NCBI GenBank assembly: GCA_013140785.1
Contig: JABFRZ010000486.1
Span: 1 to 8,891 of the forward strand
DNA from: Planctomycetota bacterium
Lineage (GTDB): Bacteria; Planctomycetota; UBA1135; GCA-002686595
Length of the DNA: 8,891 bases
Reading direction: 5' to 3'
Shown here: positions 1 to 7,428 of the stretch, one piece after another
How positions within the stretch are numbered: the first letter of the stretch is position 1
Layout: the number at the start of each line of letters is the position of its first letter
Translations under genes and position numbers: made by a program
Notes under the pieces: model-generated
The model's database searches: none
What the model was told of the DNA's origin: nothing
The model's input: only the letters and a program-made list of their open reading frames with translations

Positions 1-10
1 CCCCGCCCCG

Positions 11-2434
11 ATGATGAAGGTCCACCTGGTCCTGGGATCGAGTCTTGTCTTCGCCACGCTCGCCTTCGCGGGCGGCAACGAGGACGCGAGCGTGAAGCAA
101 CCCTTCCCCGCGCCGCGCACCAGCGGCGAGGGCCGCATCGCCTTCACCTCGAACAACGTCCAGCTCCTCGGCTGGGTGCCGCTCTCGGAGTTCGGCGTGG
201 GCGGCGCGGGCAGCGCCTCGGGCAACGACTGCTGGGGCTACACGTCCCCGTCGGGGCGCGAGTACGCGATCATGGGCTGCGACAACGGCACGGGCTTCGT
301 CGAAGTCACGGATCCGGGCAACCCGGTGATCGTGGACTTCGAGCCGCACAACAGCTCGCCGAGCCTGTGGCGCTGCATCAAGACCTACCAGCAATACGCC
401 TACGCGGGCAGCGAGGCCGGCGGCAACGTCCAGATCTTCAACCTCACGAACATCGATGCGGGCACCGTGACCACCGTGGGGAGCGTCGGCGGCGCATGCA
501 CCTCCGCGACCCACACGCTGGCGGTGGACACCACCTCGGGCTTCCTCTACCGCGCGGGCGGCGGTGGCACCTGCGGCGGTTTCTATCAGGGCCTGCAGAT
601 CTACAGCCTCGCGAACCCGGCCGCGCCGGTCTTGGTCGGGTCGTGGAACACCAAGTACGTGCATGAGTGCCAGGTCGAGACCTGGAGCGTCCCCGGCCCG
701 CACCTCGGCAAGCAGATCGCCTTCTGCTTCTCGGAGGACACCTCCGGCGGCACCAACCCGCGCGTGACGATCCTCGACGTCACGAACAAGGGCGCGATCG
801 TGCAGCTCGCCTCCATCGCCTACACCGGCGGCCAGTTCTCGCACCAGGGCTGGACCTCGGCCAACAAGCTGAACCTGTACCTGAACGACGAGCTGGACGA
901 CGGCAGCTTCGGCGGCGCGCGCACGCGCATCTTCAACATCGCGAACCTCGCCGCGCCGAGCTACGTCGGCTTCTTCGCGGCGGGCGCGCCCTCGATCGAT
1001 CACAACCTGTATGTGGTCGGGAATCGCATCTTCGAGAGCAACTACCGCAGCGGCCTGCGCGTGTTCGACAACACGAACCCGACCGCGCCGACCCTGATCG
1101 GGTTCTTCGACACCTACCCGCAGGACGACGCGCAGGAGTTCAACTCGCTGTGGAGCAACTACCCGTTCTTCGCCAGCGGCACGGTGATCGGCGGCGACAT
1201 CGAGAAGGGCTTGTTCGTGTGGCGCGTCGGCACGCCCACCCTGACCTTCGCGTTCCCGAACGGGACGCCCACCCTCATCGGCCCGAGCGGCTCGCCTGTC
1301 GCCTTCGAGGTGGACGAGAACTTGCCAGGTGACCTGCTCGAGGAAACGGTCACGTTCCACTACTCGACCGGCGGCCCGTTCACTTCGGCGGGCGCGACCT
1401 GGCTCGGTGCGAATCGTTACGAGGCGCTCCTGCCCGCGGCCTCGTGCGGGCAACTGATCGACTACTACGTCAGCGCCCAGGCCAGCGACGGCGCGACCTG
1501 GAGCGATCCGCCGGCCGCGCCGACGCAGGTCTACCAGGCCATCGCCGCCAACGAGGTGGTCGTGGACTTCGAGGACACCTTCGAGACGAACACGGGCTGG
1601 CTCGTGAACCAGGCCGCGGACCTGACGGGCTTCACCACGGCGACCACGGGCAGCTGGTCGCGCGCGAACCCGATCGGAACGGCGGCCCAGCCCGAGGACG
1701 ATCACACCACGAACCCCGGGGTGAACTGCTGGTTCACGGGCCAGGGCGGGGTCGGTGGGGCTGTCGGCGACGCTGACATCGACGGCGGCGCGACCTCGCT
1801 GCGCTCGGTCGTGCTCGACGCGACCGGGATGGCGGATCCGCACTTCTCCTACTGGCGCTGGTTCTCGAACAACCAGGGCTCCGCGCCGGGCGAGGACACG
1901 ATGACCGTGCACGTCTCCAACAACGGCGGCACGAGCTGGGTCCTGGCCGAGACGGTAGGCCCCACCGGCGCCGACGCGGTCGGCGGCTGGATCAAGAACG
2001 ACTTCCGCATCGCGGACTTCGTCGCGCCGACCAACAACATGCGCCTGCGTTTCCGCGCCGCGGACCTGATCAACGGCTCCATCGTGGAGGCGGCCGTGGA
2101 CGACGTGCAGATCGTCGATTACGACTGCACGCCGCTGACCGTGGCCGGCATCGCGCCGGGCACGGGCCCGTTCCGCGGTGGCAACGTGGTCACGATCACG
2201 GGCACGAACTTCGTGGCCGGCACGACGACCGTGCGCTTCGGCTACAACCAGTCGCCCTCGGTCGTCGTGCTCAACTCGACCACGCTCCAGGCCACCGTCC
2301 CGCCGGCGCCGAACTCGGCCTTCAACCGCTTGCGCCCGATCGCCGTCACCGTGGACGTGGTCGTGCAGAACCCCGGCAGCGACACACTGCCTGGCGCCTA
2401 CGCCTACCAGCCGCCGCCCTCGAGAACCCTGTAA
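11..2434 (+). CDS. Secreted choice-of-anchor B family (LVIVD beta-propeller) protein with Ig-like, MAM-like and IPT/TIG domains
   Basis: This is an 807-aa exported protein of unknown substrate. Residues 1-20 form a signal peptide (hydrophobic core ending AFA before GG), which supports a start at Met1 or Met2; the frame is open to the left edge, but nothing upstream is needed. Residues about 45-407 match the choice-of-anchor B / LVIVD propeller family: NDCWGY (72-77), GTGFVEVTDP, HECQ (218-221), SHQGW then LNDELDD (from about 277), DHNLYV (330), NYRSGLRV (344-351), and SGTVIGGDIEKGLFVW ending at 404. Residues about 410-515 are an Ig/FN3-like module with the phrase IDYYVSAQ (about 483-490). Residues about 520-706 resemble a MAM/jelly-roll-like extracellular module (AQPEDDHT, CWFTGQG, DIDGG, VEAAVDD). 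Residues about 708-800 are an IPT/TIG domain (GPFRGGNVVTITGTNF). No PEP-CTERM, LPXTG, type IX or transmembrane anchor follows. The family call is firm; the role is inferred to be extracellular or surface binding. Confidence 0.88.
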   Translation: MMKVHLVLGSSLVFATLAFAGGNEDASVKQPFPAPRTSGEGRIAFTSNNVQLLGWVPLSEFGVGGAGSASGNDCWGYTSPSGREYAIMGCDNGTGFVEVTDPGNPVIVDFEPHNSSPSLWRCIKTYQQYAYAGSEAGGNVQIFNLTNIDAGTVTTVGSVGGACTSATHTLAVDTTSGFLYRAGGGGTCGGFYQGLQIYSLANPAAPVLVGSWNTKYVHECQVETWSVPGPHLGKQIAFCFSEDTSGGTNPRVTILDVTNKGAIVQLASIAYTGGQFSHQGWTSANKLNLYLNDELDDGSFGGARTRIFNIANLAAPSYVGFFAAGAPSIDHNLYVVGNRIFESNYRSGLRVFDNTNPTAPTLIGFFDTYPQDDAQEFNSLWSNYPFFASGTVIGGDIEKGLFVWRVGTPTLTFAFPNGTPTLIGPSGSPVAFEVDENLPGDLLEETVTFHYSTGGPFTSAGATWLGANRYEALLPAASCGQLIDYYVSAQASDGATWSDPPAAPTQVYQAIAANEVVVDFEDTFETNTGWLVNQAADLTGFTTATTGSWSRANPIGTAAQPEDDHTTNPGVNCWFTGQGGVGGAVGDADIDGGATSLRSVVLDATGMADPHFSYWRWFSNNQGSAPGEDTMTVHVSNNGGTSWVLAETVGPTGADAVGGWIKNDFRIADFVAPTNNMRLRFRAADLINGSIVEAAVDDVQIVDYDCTPLTVAGIAPGTGPFRGGNVVTITGTNFVAGTTTVRFGYNQSPSVVVLNSTTLQATVPPAPNSAFNRLRPIAVTVDVVVQNPGSDTLPGAYAYQPPPSRTL

Positions 2435-2451
2435 GCGGCTCTGCTCTTCTC

Positions 2452-2494
2452 CCGCGGCCCCGGCGAGCCCAACTCGCCGGGGCCGCGGTGTTTT
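2452..2494 (+). terminator. Rho-independent terminator after the propeller gene
   Basis: A perfect 16-bp inverted repeat pairs CCGCGGCCCCGGCGAG (2452-2467) with its complement at 2473-2488 around a 5-nt CCCAA loop. It is followed directly by TGTTTT (2489-2494). It begins 17 nt after the stop codon at 2432-2434. The T tract lies only on the plus-strand side. The other flank is GA-rich when read from the minus strand, so the hairpin should terminate the left gene best, although it may also slow transcripts arriving from the convergent gene. Confidence 0.85.
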
Positions 2495-2507
2495 CCAACC
2501 CTCCCAC

Positions 2508-3275
2508 TCACTTCGACAACAAGAAGTCGCTCTCAGAAGACCAAGCCGTGAAGCGAAAGAGCGGCACGAGCCGCAGCAGCTCGCGTTGCAGCTCCTCAGC
2601 GCAGCCCGGCTCGAAAACGCCGCCGCGCGCGCCCTCCGGAGCGGGGTAGCGCCTCTCGACCGCCAGCTGATGGTCGCCCGGCGTGTAGTACTTGAGGAAC
2701 TCCTCGAGCTGCTCGGGCTGGAGCGAGCCACAACGCCACTCACCCTTCCAGTCGTGCAGCCGCAGGCGAAAGCCCGCCAGCTGGTTCAGCTGCGCGAGCC
2801 ATGGCTTGACGCCTTCCTTCTTCACGCGGTTGACCAGGTTCTGGCCGTCGTACCAGCCGTCGGGGTGGATGCGCAGCGAGACCTCGAGCGCCGCGCCCTC
2901 GAGCGCGACGCACAGGTAGGCGTTGCGGTAGGCCGAGTCGAGGTCCTTGCCGAGCTCGGAGCCGAGCACGCGCTTGAGCGCGCTGCGCTCCTTCTTTCCG
3001 CGCGTGAGGTAGGCCCACAGACGCGTGACGCGGTTGCCGTTGAACTGATGCGGGTGGTGCAGGCTGGTGCGGCACTCGAGCTCGAGTCCGAGCTCCTGCG
3101 CGCCCGCCGCGGCGCGCTTCGCGAGCGTGAGCAGCTTGCGGCGCGTCGCGAGGCGGTGCGCGTTGTAGTCGGGGTTCGAGGCGAGCGGCGGGACGAGCGC
3201 GCGAAAATCGGACTCCTCGAAAAGGACCGGCCCTGCGCTGGGACGGGGCTCGGGTTCGGTCAGGGGCGAGGTCAC
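2508..3275 (-). CDS. Uncharacterised 255-aa protein, divergent from the kinase
   Basis: I do not recognise a named family. The start is set at GTG 3275: the coding segment contains no ATG at all, and the next in-frame ATG upstream lies deep inside the oppositely oriented kinase gene at 5321. The protein has a Pro/Glu-rich N-terminus (residues 2-16), then a compact, charged and aromatic body without signal peptide or membrane segment, so it is probably cytoplasmic. Blocks that look conserved are HHPHQFNGNRVTRLWAY (73-89), KKERSALKRVLGSELGKDL (94-112), RIHPDGWYDGQN (135-146), YYTPGDHQLAVERR (196-209) and FRFTAWSSESDFL (240-252). Codon use is like the neighbouring genes. No catalytic signature is evident; His73, His74, His76, His137 and Asp139 are candidates only because of their setting. 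The gene converges on the propeller gene and diverges from the kinase across about 75 bp, which suggests co-regulation with the kinase. The ORF is convincing; function is unknown. Confidence 0.78.
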   Translation of the reverse strand: MTSPLTEPEPRPSAGPVLFEESDFRALVPPLASNPDYNAHRLATRRKLLTLAKRAAAGAQELGLELECRTSLHHPHQFNGNRVTRLWAYLTRGKKERSALKRVLGSELGKDLDSAYRNAYLCVALEGAALEVSLRIHPDGWYDGQNLVNRVKKEGVKPWLAQLNQLAGFRLRLHDWKGEWRCGSLQPEQLEEFLKYYTPGDHQLAVERRYPAPEGARGGVFEPGCAEELQRELLRLVPLFRFTAWSSESDFLLSK

Positions 3276-3350
3276 GGGGCTGGCGGCGCGAGTGTCGGGC
3301 TTCGGGGTAAAGACCGCTAGGATAGTCGGCCGACAAGCGCGCCGTCCCCC
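3276..3350. promoter_or_regulatory. Divergent promoter region shared by the kinase and the 255-aa gene
   Basis: The 75 bp between the two start codons contain the AT-rich element CTAGGATAG (3317-3325). Read on the plus strand it gives TAGGAT (3318-3323), 27 nt before the kinase ATG. Read on the minus strand it gives TATCCT (3323-3318), 42 nt before the GTG at 3275. Both fit a TAnnnT -10 hexamer. A perfect 10-bp palindrome, GTCGGCCGAC (3325-3334), abuts it and could be an operator, but short GC palindromes are common at this base composition. No convincing -35 box is visible for either direction, and neither start has a Shine-Dalgarno sequence. Confidence 0.4.
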
Positions 3351-5465
3351 ATGCGCGCTCTCCTGGCGATGCGTTTCGCCCACTTCCAGTTCGACCCCGA
3401 GAAGGACCGCCTCGGCGAGGGTCCCTCGAGCGAGGTCTTCCGCGCCGTCGATCTGCGCCTCGGGCGCACGGTCGCGCTGAAGATCCTCCGTCCGCACGTC
3501 GAGTTCGACCCCCAGGCCAAGCAGCGCTTCGACCGCGAGGCGAAGCACACCAGCAACCTGGCGCACCCGAACATCGCCACCGTCTACGAGTACGGCCAGG
3601 ACCGCGGCACCTCCTTCATCGCCATGGAGTTCCTGGAGGGGCGCACCCTGGACAAGGTCCTGAAGGTGCAGCGCCTCGACTACGAGGAAGGCCTGCGGGT
3701 CGCGCTGCAGGTGACGGGGGCCCTGCGGCTCGTGCACGAGCGCGGCCTGATCCACCGCGACCTGAAGCCGGCCAACATCATGCTGCTCGATGGCGGCAAC
3801 GTGAAGCTGCTCGACTTCGGCATCAGCCGCTCGACCGGCGAGTCGAGCATCACGCAGGAGGGCATGCTGGTCGGCACGGTGCTGTACATGTCGCCCGAGC
3901 AGGTGCTGGGCGACGAGCTCGGCACGCGCTCGGACGTGTTCTCGCTCGGTTCGGTCTTCTACCACGCCTTCACGGGCGAGCTGCCCTTCCCGGGCAAGTC
4001 GTTCCCCGAGGTGTGCATGGCGATCCTCGAGGCCAAGCCGAAACCCCCCAGCGAAGTGCGCCCGGGCTTCCCGCCGCGGCTCGAAGAGTTCCTGCTGCGC
4101 TGCCTCACGCGCGAGCAGGACAAGCGCCATCCGAACGCCGGCGCCGCGTACGGCGCGCTGGCAGCGATCGCGGACAATCTCAAGCTCTCCTCCAGCGCCG
4201 AACGCCCGAGCGCCGTGCAGGGCAAGATCGTCATCCCGCCCTTCCAGCTGCAGACCAGCGGGCCGACGGCTCAAGACTTCGCCTCCAGCCTGCGCAAGGA
4301 CCTGCGCACCGAGCTCGCGCGCTCGACGCAGCTCGACGTGTCGCTGGCGGACGGCAACGTGCAGTCCGGCACGGCCTTCGTCCTGCGCGGCTCGCTCGAG
4401 CTCGCGGGGCACCACGCAGCCATCGACTACGTGCTCGAACGCGGGCACCCCAACGGGCGCGACACCTCGACCAAGGTCGGCGAAGACCACATCGAGCGCG
4501 ACGACGACGACGAGTGGGCGCTGCAGGCCACGCTCGTCGGCCAGCTCGTGCGCTCGGTGAAGAAGCGCCTCTCCGAGTACGCCTCCTCGCCGCCGCCCGA
4601 GGAGCGCCGCGACCCGGTCAAGGCCGAGGCCCTGGCCCGGCGTGCGCACGAGATCCTGCACCGCGGCACGTCCAAGCACCTGATGGCCGCCATCTCGACC
4701 TTCCGCGGCGCGCTGCAGGAGGACCCGAACTGCGTGCTGGCCCATGCCGGGCTGGGCGAGGCCCTGGTGCGCAAGTTCCTCTACTGGGACGGCAACGTGG
4801 CCTTCCTCCAGGAAGCGCGCGACAGCGCCCAGCGCGCGCTCGCGATCGACCCGTTCTCGGCCGAGGCCCACACCTCGCTCGGCTTCGCGAGCCAAATGGG
4901 GGGCGACACGGAAGAAGCCCAGCGCGAGTACCGGCTCGCGATCCAGATCGACCACGAGGAATGGCTCGCGCACCGCCTGCTCGGCGCGCTGCTCGGCCGT
5001 CTCGGCAACCACGAGGCCGCCTCGCCGCTCTTGCAGCGTGCGATCGCGCTGCGCCCGAAGCGCATCGGCTCCTACGACCACCTGTACGGCATCCTGTGCC
5101 GGCTCGACCGCTACACCGAAGCGATCGAGATCGCCGACCGCGGCATCGCCGCCGCGAAGAAGCACCTGGCCGAGGTCGCCGACGACCAGGAGGCGCGCGT
5201 GCACATGGCCATGCTGCTCGCACGCATGGGCCTGGGTGACGACGCGCGACAGGTGGTCGTGCAGGCCCGGAAGCGCGCCCCGAAGGACGCCTACACGAGC
5301 TTCCACTCGGCCTGCGTGCACGCCCTCCTGGGCGAGATCGAGCTCGCCCTGAGCCTGCTCGCGGAAGCCCAGGAACGCGGCTTCTACCTGCGCCCGGAAC
5401 TCTCGCGCAACACCGACCTCGAGCTCCTGCGCGGGCGGCGAGAGTTCGCGGCGCTGATGGGCTGA
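3351..5465 (+). CDS. Soluble Ser/Thr protein kinase (PknB-like) with TolB-like region and C-terminal TPRs
   Basis: This 704-aa protein is predicted to phosphorylate proteins on Ser/Thr in the cytoplasm. The kinase domain spans about residues 18-280: glycine loop GEGPSSEV (22-29), catalytic Lys44 in VALKIL, Glu63 as the likely helix-C partner, HRDLKPAN (135-142) with Asp137, DFG (155-157), an activation segment with Thr168 and Thr176 before MSPEQ (180-184), and DVFSLG (195-200). All catalytic residues are present; the third loop glycine is Ser27. Residues about 291-410 resemble the TolB-like domain found in kinases and adenylate cyclases (KIVIPPF at 292-298, FVLRGSLELAG at 343-353, then a helix from about 389), interrupted by an acidic patch (382-388). 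Residues about 420-704 are helical TPR-type repeats (for example AQRALAIDP, AIALRP). There is no membrane helix. The start at 3351 follows a C-rich tract; Met7 (3369) is an alternative. Its substrate is unknown. Confidence 0.92.
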   Translation: MRALLAMRFAHFQFDPEKDRLGEGPSSEVFRAVDLRLGRTVALKILRPHVEFDPQAKQRFDREAKHTSNLAHPNIATVYEYGQDRGTSFIAMEFLEGRTLDKVLKVQRLDYEEGLRVALQVTGALRLVHERGLIHRDLKPANIMLLDGGNVKLLDFGISRSTGESSITQEGMLVGTVLYMSPEQVLGDELGTRSDVFSLGSVFYHAFTGELPFPGKSFPEVCMAILEAKPKPPSEVRPGFPPRLEEFLLRCLTREQDKRHPNAGAAYGALAAIADNLKLSSSAERPSAVQGKIVIPPFQLQTSGPTAQDFASSLRKDLRTELARSTQLDVSLADGNVQSGTAFVLRGSLELAGHHAAIDYVLERGHPNGRDTSTKVGEDHIERDDDDEWALQATLVGQLVRSVKKRLSEYASSPPPEERRDPVKAEALARRAHEILHRGTSKHLMAAISTFRGALQEDPNCVLAHAGLGEALVRKFLYWDGNVAFLQEARDSAQRALAIDPFSAEAHTSLGFASQMGGDTEEAQREYRLAIQIDHEEWLAHRLLGALLGRLGNHEAASPLLQRAIALRPKRIGSYDHLYGILCRLDRYTEAIEIADRGIAAAKKHLAEVADDQEARVHMAMLLARMGLGDDARQVVVQARKRAPKDAYTSFHSACVHALLGEIELALSLLAEAQERGFYLRPELSRNTDLELLRGRREFAALMG

Positions 5466-5568
5466 GAGCGCGTTCGGGCGGCGCGCGAGGCGCTGGGCCC
5501 GAGTCCGGAAGACGCTCGGTGCTGGGCGCCGGGCAGTCCGCTTCCTATCCTATTGCGCTTCTTTGCCC
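5466..5568 (+). promoter_or_regulatory. Kinase-typA intergenic region with probable typA promoter
   Basis: This 103-bp gap ends with CTATCCTA (5545-5552), the same octamer found on the minus strand of the divergent promoter to the left. TATCCT (5546-5551) fits a TAnnnT -10 element 17 nt before the typA ATG, so the transcript leader would be only about 10 nt and has no Shine-Dalgarno sequence. No good -35 box is visible. Further upstream, 5489-5530 can fold into an imperfect hairpin (two 5-bp stems separated by a 5/6-nt internal loop, with an 11-nt terminal loop), but no T tract follows, so it is not called as a terminator. typA is therefore probably transcribed on its own, perhaps with read-through from the kinase. 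Confidence 0.4.
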
Positions 5569-7392
5569 ATGAAGCCCATCCGCAACATCGCCATCGTCGC
5601 CCACGTCGACCATGGCAAGACCACCCTGGTGGACGCGCTGTTCCGCACTGCGGGCACGTTCCGCGCGAACCAGGTCATGATCGAGCGGGTCATGGACTCG
5701 AACGCCCAGGAGCGCGAGCGCGGCATCACGATCCTGGCCAAGAACACGGCCATCGACTTCCACGGCACGCGCATCAACATCGTGGACACCCCCGGCCACG
5801 CCGACTTCGGCGGGCAGGTGGAGCGTACGCTGGCCATGGCCGACGCGATCCTCTTGCTGGTGGACGCCTTCGAGGGGCCGATGCCGCAGACGCGCTTCGT
5901 GCTGCGCAAGGCCTTCGAACGCGGCCTCAAGGCGCTGGTGATGATCAACAAGATCGATCGCCCCGGTCAGCGCGCGCCGCAGGTCTTGGACGAGGTCTTC
6001 GACCTCTTCGTCGAGCTTGGCGCGGGCGACGAGCAGCTCGAGTTCCCGGTCATCTACGGCTCGGGCCGCGACGGCTGGGCCGCGCTCGACTACACCACGC
6101 CGGACGCGAAGGAGCGCGGCCTCTTGCCGCTGCTCGAGATGATCCTGGAGAAGGTACCCACCCCGGCGCAGGTGCAGGACGCGCCGGTCTTGTTCCAGGC
6201 CGCGACGCTCGACCACGGCGATTACCTGGGCCGCATCGGCATCGGCCGCGTGGTGCGCGGTGTGCTGCAGCAGGGCGCGCGCCTGGCCGTGTGCCACCCG
6301 AACCGGAAGAGCGAGCCGATCGTGCAGGTCAAGTCGCTGTTCCGCTACGAGGGCCTCGAGCGCAAGCCGGTCGATGCGGTCTACGCGGGCGACATCGCGG
6401 TCGTGGCCGGCATCGAGGAGCTCTCCATCGGCGACACGCTGTGCCACCCCGAGCACAGGGAGCCGCTGCCTGCGATCCGGGTGGACGAACCGACCATCTC
6501 GATGGTGTTCCAGGTCAACGACTCGCCCTTCGCGGGCCTGGAGGGCACCTACGTCACCAGCCGGCACCTGCGCTCACGCCTGGAGCGCGCCGCACTGCGC
6601 GACGTCGCCCTGCAGCTTGCCGACACGACTGCGGCCGAGGCGATCGAGGTCAAGGGCCGCGGCGTGATGCACCTCGGCGTGCTAGTCGAGGAGATGCGCC
6701 GCGAGGGCTACGAGTTCGCCGTCGGCAAGCCCACCGTGATCGTGCGCGTGGAGAACGGGGTCGAGCTCGAGCCCTTCGAGATCGCCTCGGTCGAGACCCC
6801 GCCCGATGCGGCCGGACGCGTGATCGAGTACCTCGGCCGCCGGCGCGGCGAGATGCTTTCGATGGAGCCGCTCGGCGAACAGACCAAGCTCGAGTTCCGC
6901 ATCCCCGCGCGCGGCCTGATCGGCGCGCGCACGGCCCTGCTCACGCTCAGCCAGGGCAACGCGGTCCTCGCGCACGTGTTCGACTCGTGGCGCCCCGACG
7001 CGGGCAAGATCCCGCGCCGCACCAGCGGGGTGCTCGTCTCCGACCGCGCCGGACCGGTCGTGCCCTACGCCCTCAATGGGCTGCAGGACCGCGGCATCTT
7101 CTTCATCGCCCCCGGCATCGAGGTCTACGAGGGCATGGTCGTGGGCGCCAACAACAAGGACGGCGACCTGCCGCTCAACGTGTGCCGCACGAAGAAGATG
7201 AGCAACATGCGCGCGGCCGGGAAGGACGAGAACGTCATCCTCGCGCCACCGCGCGTGCTCAGCCTCGAGGAGTGCCTGGAGTTCATCGACGACGACGAGC
7301 TGCTCGAGGTCACGCCCAAGAACCTGCGCCTGCGCAAGCGCGAGCTGAACGCCGACCGCCGCAAGAAGAACGAGCGCCGCGAGGACTCCTGA
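5569..7392 (+). CDS. typA: Translational GTPase TypA/BipA
   Basis: This is a full-length 607-aa ribosome-associated GTPase of the EF-G/LepA class, involved in 50S assembly, stress and cold adaptation. The G1 loop is AHVDHGKT (11-18), G2 is RGITI (51-55), G3 is DTPGH (73-77), G4 is NKID (127-130), and the G5 region is YGSGRDG (163-169), where many homologues have YASA. The EF-Tu-like domain II follows (about 200-295), then the EF-G domain III/V-like regions (including GRGVMHLGVL and RIPARGLIGARTALLT), and the TypA-specific C-terminal domain with TKKMSNMRAAGKDE and the diagnostic tail DDELLEVTPKNLRLRKREL. The ATG at 5569 is preferred to the TTG two codons upstream (5563), because MKPIRNIAIVAHVDHGK matches the family N-terminus. 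The length agrees with the usual 600-615 aa. The next gene converges on it, 36 bp away. Confidence 0.97.
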   Translation: MKPIRNIAIVAHVDHGKTTLVDALFRTAGTFRANQVMIERVMDSNAQERERGITILAKNTAIDFHGTRINIVDTPGHADFGGQVERTLAMADAILLLVDAFEGPMPQTRFVLRKAFERGLKALVMINKIDRPGQRAPQVLDEVFDLFVELGAGDEQLEFPVIYGSGRDGWAALDYTTPDAKERGLLPLLEMILEKVPTPAQVQDAPVLFQAATLDHGDYLGRIGIGRVVRGVLQQGARLAVCHPNRKSEPIVQVKSLFRYEGLERKPVDAVYAGDIAVVAGIEELSIGDTLCHPEHREPLPAIRVDEPTISMVFQVNDSPFAGLEGTYVTSRHLRSRLERAALRDVALQLADTTAAEAIEVKGRGVMHLGVLVEEMRREGYEFAVGKPTVIVRVENGVELEPFEIASVETPPDAAGRVIEYLGRRRGEMLSMEPLGEQTKLEFRIPARGLIGARTALLTLSQGNAVLAHVFDSWRPDAGKIPRRTSGVLVSDRAGPVVPYALNGLQDRGIFFIAPGIEVYEGMVVGANNKDGDLPLNVCRTKKMSNMRAAGKDENVILAPPRVLSLEECLEFIDDDELLEVTPKNLRLRKRELNADRRKKNERREDS

Positions 7393-7428
7393 CGCGAGGG
7401 CTCGGGATCCGCGTCGCTGCGCGGAGCC

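Noticed and set aside
2178..3320. Plus-strand 380-codon open frame across the propeller gene end and the 255-aa gene
   Set aside because: It overlaps two better-supported genes and the terminator, and its product is repetitive Arg/Ser/Pro/Ala sequence without any domain.
4497..4513. Short GAC trinucleotide run in the kinase gene
   Set aside because: It encodes the in-frame acidic patch DDDDE and has only four copies; there is no sign of a tandem-repeat locus.
3276..5321. Minus-strand open frame extending the 255-aa gene by 682 codons to an ATG at 5321
   Set aside because: It runs antisense to the well-supported kinase gene. Its translation is low-complexity and rich in Arg, Ala, Val, Leu and Glu, as expected of the reverse frame of GC-rich coding DNA. 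An automated caller may wrongly choose this start.
5489..5530. Imperfect hairpin downstream of the kinase stop
   Set aside because: It has two 5-bp stems with an internal loop and no T tract, which is not enough to call a terminator.
5545..6567. Minus-strand 340-codon open frame antisense to typA
   Set aside because: It mirrors conserved typA codons and has no recognisable domain.
7399..7428. Possible hairpin between typA and the convergent gene (GGCTC/GAGCC and inner CCGCG/CGCGG)
   Set aside because: The stems are only 5 bp each with a bulge, and no T tract follows on either strand. Such pairings are common in GC-rich DNA.
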